A DNA stretch of 64,000 nt from the NCBI GenBank assembly GCA_008508345.1, contig QNGE01002734.1:1-64000 (forward strand). The letters are read 5' to 3'. Shown here piece after piece: positions 58,901-64,000 of the stretch. A program made the position numbers and the translations under genes. Numbering within the stretch: position 1 is the first letter of the stretch; the number at the start of each line of letters is the position of its first letter. The notes below the pieces were generated by a model that saw nothing but the letters and a program-made list of their open reading frames with translations, did no database searches and was not told where the DNA came from. Origin of the DNA: Paragonimus westermani (Eukaryota; Platyhelminthes; Trematoda; Plagiorchiida; Troglotrematidae).

Positions 58901-59635
58901 GCCATGGAAGTGAACCAAGTAATACTCAAGCTGTTTGATTTGCAGATTAGCACAATCATGGTGCCTCACTTAGAATATTTAATTGAGGTACTGCCTACAC
59001 ACAACCACGGATTTTATACACACACTATAAGGATTACATGAGGAATTTTTGTCATCTGTTTTACCGACAACGAAGTATAAACAGAACAAATCGGAATTTA
59101 GCAATATATGTCACTGTTAATGTCAAATGGGGACAAAAATCCCTATTACTAGTTGTATTCAGAGCTAACAAATATTTGCAGTACAATACTTCCAGTAAAA
59201 TTCCTGGGCAGTTCTCCAATGATATGGTTGTGTATAGGTAGATATATATTTCGGCAGTCTGCACTTGTTCAATTCGGAAAAGAATTGTACTACAGTACAC
59301 GCATGATGTACTAACAACTTCAGAATCCACAATGCAGCCTAATAAAAAGTGACATAGTTAAAAGCCACAATTCAGAATGGTCGAATCTAGCTTAACAGTT
59401 GACTGCGATGGAAAGCAATATGAAGCTGGAGCTGGTCTAATCTGTCACACTAAAGTGGTGGCCAGGTTTATGCACCGCGTTGACGCGAAGAGCTAAGGTG
59501 ATTAAAACATCTGTCCTACCAGGCACAGATTTGCCGGGCGAGCTAAGCGGGAACAGCTGAACACAGTGATGTAAATCATAAGGTTTATGCCATATAGCCA
59601 ATCTGGTTAAATCGCTTTAACAGTAAGACTTTGTC
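55995..59635. other. No assignable gene
   Basis: The overlapping frames at 57717-57989 (minus) and 57733-57945 (plus) are the longest; neither carries a motif I know. The rest is AT-leaning sequence with short frames. Confidence 0.4.
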
Positions 59636-59641
59636 CTACGG

Positions 59642-59967
59642 TTATAGAGGACGATTATCTTCACACTTGTAGATCTGCTTTTTCTGGACAAGAAGGGAGC
59701 CGGATGGCATTTTGGTCACGAAAAGGATTATCGTGTTTTTCATTCTATCAGTCCATGCGGTCGAGAAGCTATCGACGTTATTCAAAATTTTTTCACAGCT
59801 CTCAATAGATCCGTCGTTACGTGAATCAGAAAACAGTGTCATAGCTTCTGCCTCCACAAGCCTAATACAATTACCCATCAACAGTTGGATCAGTATAAGG
59901 GCTTGAAGAGAGACATTTCCGTCCAGACCACAATATAAAAAGGTTGTCTTCTGATCAGCCGTGCTTG
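59642..59967 (-). CDS. Candidate last exon of an unidentified minus-strand gene
   Basis: The frame codes for 107 residues after the split codon, ending in a stop at 59642. Its start is placed at a 3' splice site reading 'cactgagtcag' on the minus strand (AG at 59968-59969), which leaves two bases before the first full codon. That phase fits the one base left by the candidate donor at 60181, giving a 214-bp intron. The protein contains TTFLYCGLDGNVSLQALILI and CEKILNNVDSFSTAWTDRM and has a mixed hydrophobic and acidic composition typical of a folded domain. I do not recognise the family. A transposon origin seems less likely because no RT, endonuclease or integrase motif is present. Confidence 0.4.
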
Positions 59968-60181
59968 CTGACTCAGTGAACAAAATGTGACATATTGTGT
60001 GCTGCCTGTACACTGTGTTCCTATTGGGTCACACTGTCAAAGCACGAGCAAATTATTGTCGTTGCCATTAACTCTAAGGTGATACGATATGTACTTTTCA
60101 TGTGTTGCTTTGGTTCGTTTGTCACTAACTACCTTCAAACACACTTCTGTACTCTGGTCGTTAGTACTCTGATTAACTTAC

Positions 60182-60410
60182 TATCGTGATTCGACTTTAG
60201 TTTTTCGTGAAATATTTCAACCATTTCCAATTGTTTGGGCAACGACATATGGGTGGCTTTCGATAGTATCTCTGGAATGAGTATGCCGGACACTGAAAAC
60301 ATTTGTTCCCCCGCTAAATGTTGTAGTATAACTGTGCCTCGTCCGTGGATCAGTTGTTCGTGTGCGAAAATTGTCGACACAGAATGTGACAATATATCGC
60401 TCTCTCTTTG
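60182..60410 (-). CDS. Candidate upstream exon of the same unidentified gene
   Basis: Open frame following an in-frame TAG at 60411-60413 whose AG could serve as the 3' splice site. It ends at a consensus donor (GTAAGT on the minus strand, 60176-60181) with one base of a split codon. It encodes about 76 residues, including FAHEQLIHGRGTVILQHLAG, FSVSGILIPEIL and LPKQLEMVEIFHEKLKSN, an amphipathic helical pattern. The family is not recognised. The upstream splice site is weak, so the left edge could differ. Confidence 0.38.
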
Positions 60411-60449
60411 CTATCTGAACAGCTTGTTTGATACATAGCAGTGCTACAT

Positions 60450-60850
60450 AATGACTACGTTCAGAACTCAGAACAGTACCGTAATCCTTTTTGCTCGTGG
60501 TATCGAAAAGAAACCAGGTCTTATTTGGAAGAATGGATGCACGAAACCTGGTCGTGACAATTTTTGCTACCGCATTTTTACTCCCGAAGCTATTGCTGAA
60601 ATACGACCAACGGGTTGGTTTTCGTTAGTTGGACTACATCGAATGGAACGACCGTGTGAGAAAACTACCATCCGCTAGATCGCTTTACAGAGTACGTTGA
60701 CATACGATCAATTCATAAAAAAACACAGGCTAAATTGGTTGGGTTGTGTAGGCCACATGTCAACCAAACGTTCAATTCACTGTCAATTATTCATCGAATT
60801 TATCAACCGTCAACCGGAACCAAAATATGGTTGAGAAAAAACACATGCAA
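60450..60850 (+). pseudogene. RTE-type LINE C-terminal scrap
   Basis: At about 60715-60790 a plus-strand frame reads FIKKHRLNWLGCVGHMSTKR, resembling the RTE C-terminal signature 'Arg-Leu-x-Trp-Leu-Gly-His-Val-x-Arg-Met' with the His and Arg changed. The 75-codon frame before it (60451-60678) may be part of the same element. The fragment starts close to the left end of the candidate exon at 60182-60410 on the opposite strand. Confidence 0.45.
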
Positions 60851-60854
60851 GAGA

Positions 60855-62085
60855 GAGGAACTATTCGATTGTTCCTTGCAGTAAACCGGGCAAGTCTAAC
60901 AAGCTAAGTTGTTGACCTCGTGATCACTGAGTTCGCTTTTCAGCAATGTCATACGACACGGCAGGCTGTCAAAATCATTTGCCGATTTACATCCATATTA
61001 TTTTCATCTCTTCCGGTTAACCTTATTTTATTTGGATTTTTGTTTCCCTTGCCTTTGATATGTTTTTTTTGGGGGGAATTTCTTGCTTTGATACAGGGAA
61101 ATGGAGCAGTAGTCAGAGAGAATTTCGGCTGAGGTTATTAAACAACGGGTAAATGAAGGTAAGCTGAATGGGGAAATCGTGAATAGAGTGGTGATAGAAC
61201 GATAAAGTTTTCTTACAGAAACCTCGACATCGCCTGCTGAAGAAACAGACAGCGTGAAATTGGTTAAACTGCGGCTCTTGTACATTGCACTATAGCGGGT
61301 GGAAATGTACTTGAGACTGATCACTTTGTTCCTTCTAAGGAGCACAACAATCCATCTTATCTTGAAGAGGCGGCTAACACTCAAACGTTTTGTATACCAA
61401 TGCGACAATTTCCAGAATAGCGTCACTTCTTACTGGGGTTCATTTTAATAAAATACTTACTACCAAAGCTTCAGTCAGAATGAAAATTTGTCAGGTGACG
61501 TGGATATACGTCATACTGGCAAGCTCTTTTAATGGATTACAAAAGCAATATCTGGAGACTAGTAAATTTAAACAGACGTAGCTGTGATCTTAGAAAACAT
61601 TTTTCTTAAGGTCGAGTTTCACATTATGAATTCTCATGTGAACGCCGGGACACTTGCGAAGACAGAATGGAGTGACGATTACGCAGTAAGGCCACACAAT
61701 GTCTCATTCGCGTCAGAATGTAACAAATCACAAACAACCGGCGCCATCGATCTTTTGACGGTTGTTGACATTTCGACCACGACTGGTTTACAGGACTTTA
61801 CATTGAATAATTGCTTATTTTCACACCGTCAGTGTGGATGAGCACAGCCCAAAGTATGAACATCAAGAAGCATCCAAAACATCACTTTGAGTCCTGCCGT
61901 CCGCAGCAAGTCCAATCAGACATTAGCGGTGTAAATACAAGCCATGAATCAAGTATAAACATATCTCGTTGTCACAGACAAAATATTCATCAATCAGGTG
62001 GACAAGTGAATTAGAGTATCGTATCGTCAAATGAAAAGTAGTCGGTTTAATCCCCGATTAAGACTGGTTCTACCATTGGAGTCCA
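60855..62085. other. No assignable gene
   Basis: A 132-codon minus-strand frame (61028-61426) and two plus-strand frames (61584-61841, 61811-62014) are present. The minus frame ends in a Lys-rich stretch translated from a T-rich tract and looks fortuitous. The plus frames are polar and unidentified. Confidence 0.35.
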
Positions 62086-62295
62086 ACCAATATCAATACC
62101 AACACAGTTGCCTCATGAACGTGTGGCAGGAGTTCAAATCCCGGTCGTGACAACCATATGCGATACTGACGAGTTCTAATAAGAGCGAAGCTCGTGTCTA
62201 GTGCTTCGTTCCGAAAGAGGCTGGCTGGAAGATCTATCTGAATGCAAAGGCGGCGATCAAACGTGGGTGATGTTCAAACTGAAAATGGAAAACAG
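62085..62295 (+). mobile_element. Hammerhead-type SINE copy
   Basis: 'accaacacagttgcctcatg' (A-box region), a near-canonical B-box 'gagttcaaatcccgg' (about 62129-62143), the ribozyme at 62161-62204, and the 3' domain ('ccgaaagaggctggctggaa', 'gatctatctgaatgcaaagg', 'gatcaaacgtgggtgatg'). This copy has the best B-box and 3' domain of the set. The domain order matches the copies at 31215-31425 (minus) and 35120-35325. Confidence 0.72.
62161..62204 (+). ncRNA. Hammerhead ribozyme, slightly decayed
   Basis: CTGACGA at 62166-62172, stem II GTTC/GAGC fully paired with a six-base loop (TAATAA type), GAAG instead of GAAA, a minimal stem III (C/G) with four-base loop TCGT, GTC at 62196-62198, and stem I CGATA/TAGTG with one mismatch. 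The change of the last A of GAAA to G at the stem III base probably reduces activity. Confidence 0.62.
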
Positions 62296-62304
62296 GTCGT
62301 GGAG

Positions 62305-64000
62305 TGTTGCATTCCGGATGAAGTTTAAGAAGATTCCATGTTCTCTTTCAAGTGGTTGATATCATAACGCTTGTGTGTGCGGACAACCATCGACATGGCA
62401 AGTGAATTAGCGAGCTAAATGCGAGTATCTTCGATGAACGAGGCCGTAAACGTTTCCATTTCTTTTCGTTTCACGAGTTTGATTACATGCATGGAGATGC
62501 AACGTTATGATGCATAGTAGACTCTCTGAAAACAACGCTCACTCTCATACAAAGAGTAGCGTTGATATTATCTTCAACGTGAGTAACGTAGGAGTGGGCC
62601 TAGTTGGGTCGCACTTATCGCAATAGACAAATAACACTGCTCTGCTCGCTAAAATGAACTTGGTTTGTTAGTAGACCATAGGATTTCCTATAATTCCACT
62701 CTGAACCACAGGGAAAGAGAAAAATCAACGTGCCTGCTGAGATGCGCCAAAAGATCGTCCTATTGTTGTCCATAAGTGTAAACAGTCCCAATCTATGTGT
62801 TGACAAACTTCTACTAATCTATTCTGTCACACCTGAAAGGTTCGTTGAAACAATTGTATCTGAACACAACTACCAACCCCATTCCTTGTTGTTTATAGAA
62901 TGCATAGGATATGTGAGAGTTTCTTATGGGTATCTCATTCCAACGAATGAATCAACCATAACTCTAAAACAGGCAGTTTCATGAAGTGAAAAATTGATTT
63001 TTCCCAAAATGATGTAATTTTGCTGCAGACCGAATTAATCTTATTTGGATATATCGATAGCAGGGCAGACAAACGAGATAAAAACGACTGTTGTCTAACA
63101 ATCTCCGCACACTCATGTGATATATAGGCTTCCCACTAAATTTGTCAAACCCACGCTGATCAACTACCTGTTTTGGCATACACGTGATGTCCATCATCGG
63201 GTGTAGTTTACTCGAAAGCGTTAAATGGGCTACATTATGAAAAATGCCTCGCCCTGCACCTCTGCTAGACAATATGAAAAAATTGCCAAAGAGCTTCATT
63301 CCGACTGGCTTGAAACTTGCTTTTTGCGTCTAACTTCAACTCTGTTGCACATATCATCACTGCATTCTCCGATGATGGTCACCACATCTAGGTATAACGA
63401 TTGTGTAATGGTCATCATAAACTGGAAACGATGGCCAGTCAAAAGTGTTCGTTTCTGAACGGTTTATATTACTTTAAGTTACTATGAAAAATCCGGATGA
63501 CATCCTGATACAGGGCATAGTTGCATATCCTGTTCTATAGTTTTCACAACATAAATTTTTCTGTTCGTTTTGTCACGCCCAATTTCAACGGCTGTCTTTT
63601 CATACAGAGGATGTGTTTCGTCGGATGATAAGATCACTCATCTGCCCTCTATTAAGATAATGTAACCTTTCCGCTTGCTTGAAGTAACATGTAGAACTGA
63701 CCACTTGTTTGTGGTTAAACTAATCTTTATCAACAATACGGGTGAATGTTTTCTGATAAGCAATTTTTACTAAGGTACCTAGTTAGGAAACGGAATTACA
63801 AAATCCATTCGTGTTCAACCACGCCTTCACCATGTTGAACAAAACAGACTTATGTTATATTTACCTGGAATCAAATTCTACTCGAACAAAAGTACACCAG
63901 TTTTAGAAATAAGATGTCACTCACGTTTGTCAAGTTGGTCTTCTCGTAATATTCAATCCACTTTGCATAACCCTTGCTTCTGTTCACAGGCCAGTTTTCA
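62305..64000. other. No assignable gene
   Basis: Frames such as 62730-62984 (plus), 62979-63299 (minus) and a short minus frame at about 63490-63660 are open but show no recognisable family or convincing splice pairs. Confidence 0.35.

Noticed and set aside
61028..61426. 132-codon minus-strand frame
   Set aside because: Its C-terminal Lys-rich end comes from a T-rich tract, there is no family resemblance, and no splice context; it looks fortuitous.
1..64000. CRISPR arrays, operons, prokaryotic promoters, tRNA and rRNA genes
   Set aside because: No regularly spaced direct repeats, no gene strings and no full cloverleaf were seen; tRNA-like boxes found belong to the SINE copies.

Overview
The window looks like gene-poor genomic DNA from a flatworm, most likely a digenean trematode. 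This is inferred from its contents: one terminal exon of a DEG/ENaC sodium-channel gene, Penelope-like, BEL/Pao, jockey/CR1-like and RTE-like retroelement remnants, and a SINE-like family that joins a tRNA-type promoter to a hammerhead ribozyme, the layout known from schistosome alpha elements. There is no operon, no prokaryotic gene organisation, no CRISPR array, and no tRNA or rRNA gene that I can recognise. Most of the sequence is decayed mobile DNA or unassignable intergenic or intronic DNA.

Layout. From about 1.9 to 6.7 kb lies a BEL/Pao LTR retrotransposon in coding order (gag, protease, reverse transcriptase, RNase H/linker, integrase), broken by frameshifts, with a solo LTR of another family in the integrase. 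From 7.0 to 8.45 kb is the 3' end of a jockey/CR1-like LINE. From 8.45 to 18.4 kb there are three copies of an unidentified repeat (here called R), hosting four insertions of one short LTR family. Two of these are complete miniature LTR elements (TRIM-like, about 875 bp) with LTRs, primer-binding site, polypurine tract and target duplication. The one at 8951-9824 has LTRs differing at one base in 286. A second LINE copy is at 15.3-16.7 kb. An RTE-type endonuclease relic is at 20.6-20.9 kb, and a Penelope-like element with RT, thumb and GIY-YIG domains is on the minus strand at 26.5-27.9 kb.

The best host-gene evidence is a minus-strand exon at 28641-29048 encoding the second membrane helix and cytoplasmic tail of a DEG/ENaC channel. 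A second, weaker host-gene candidate is a minus-strand exon pair at 59642-60410 with canonical, phase-compatible splice sites.

Two solo LTRs of a third family (29334-29863 plus, 46466-46993 minus) form a 17-kb-spaced inverted pair. Each is flanked by ATAT and each sits in a CATATG target. Hammerhead-bearing SINE copies occur at 31.2-31.85 kb (clustered), 35.1-35.3, 44.2-44.35 and 62.1-62.3 kb; the 35.2-kb copy keeps an almost complete catalytic core. A Ty3/gypsy RT scrap lies at 38.2 kb and an RTE C-terminal scrap at 60.5-60.85 kb. The rest, notably 12.7-15.3, 20.9-26.4, 35.3-44.2 and 47-59.6 kb, holds only short open frames that I cannot assign.
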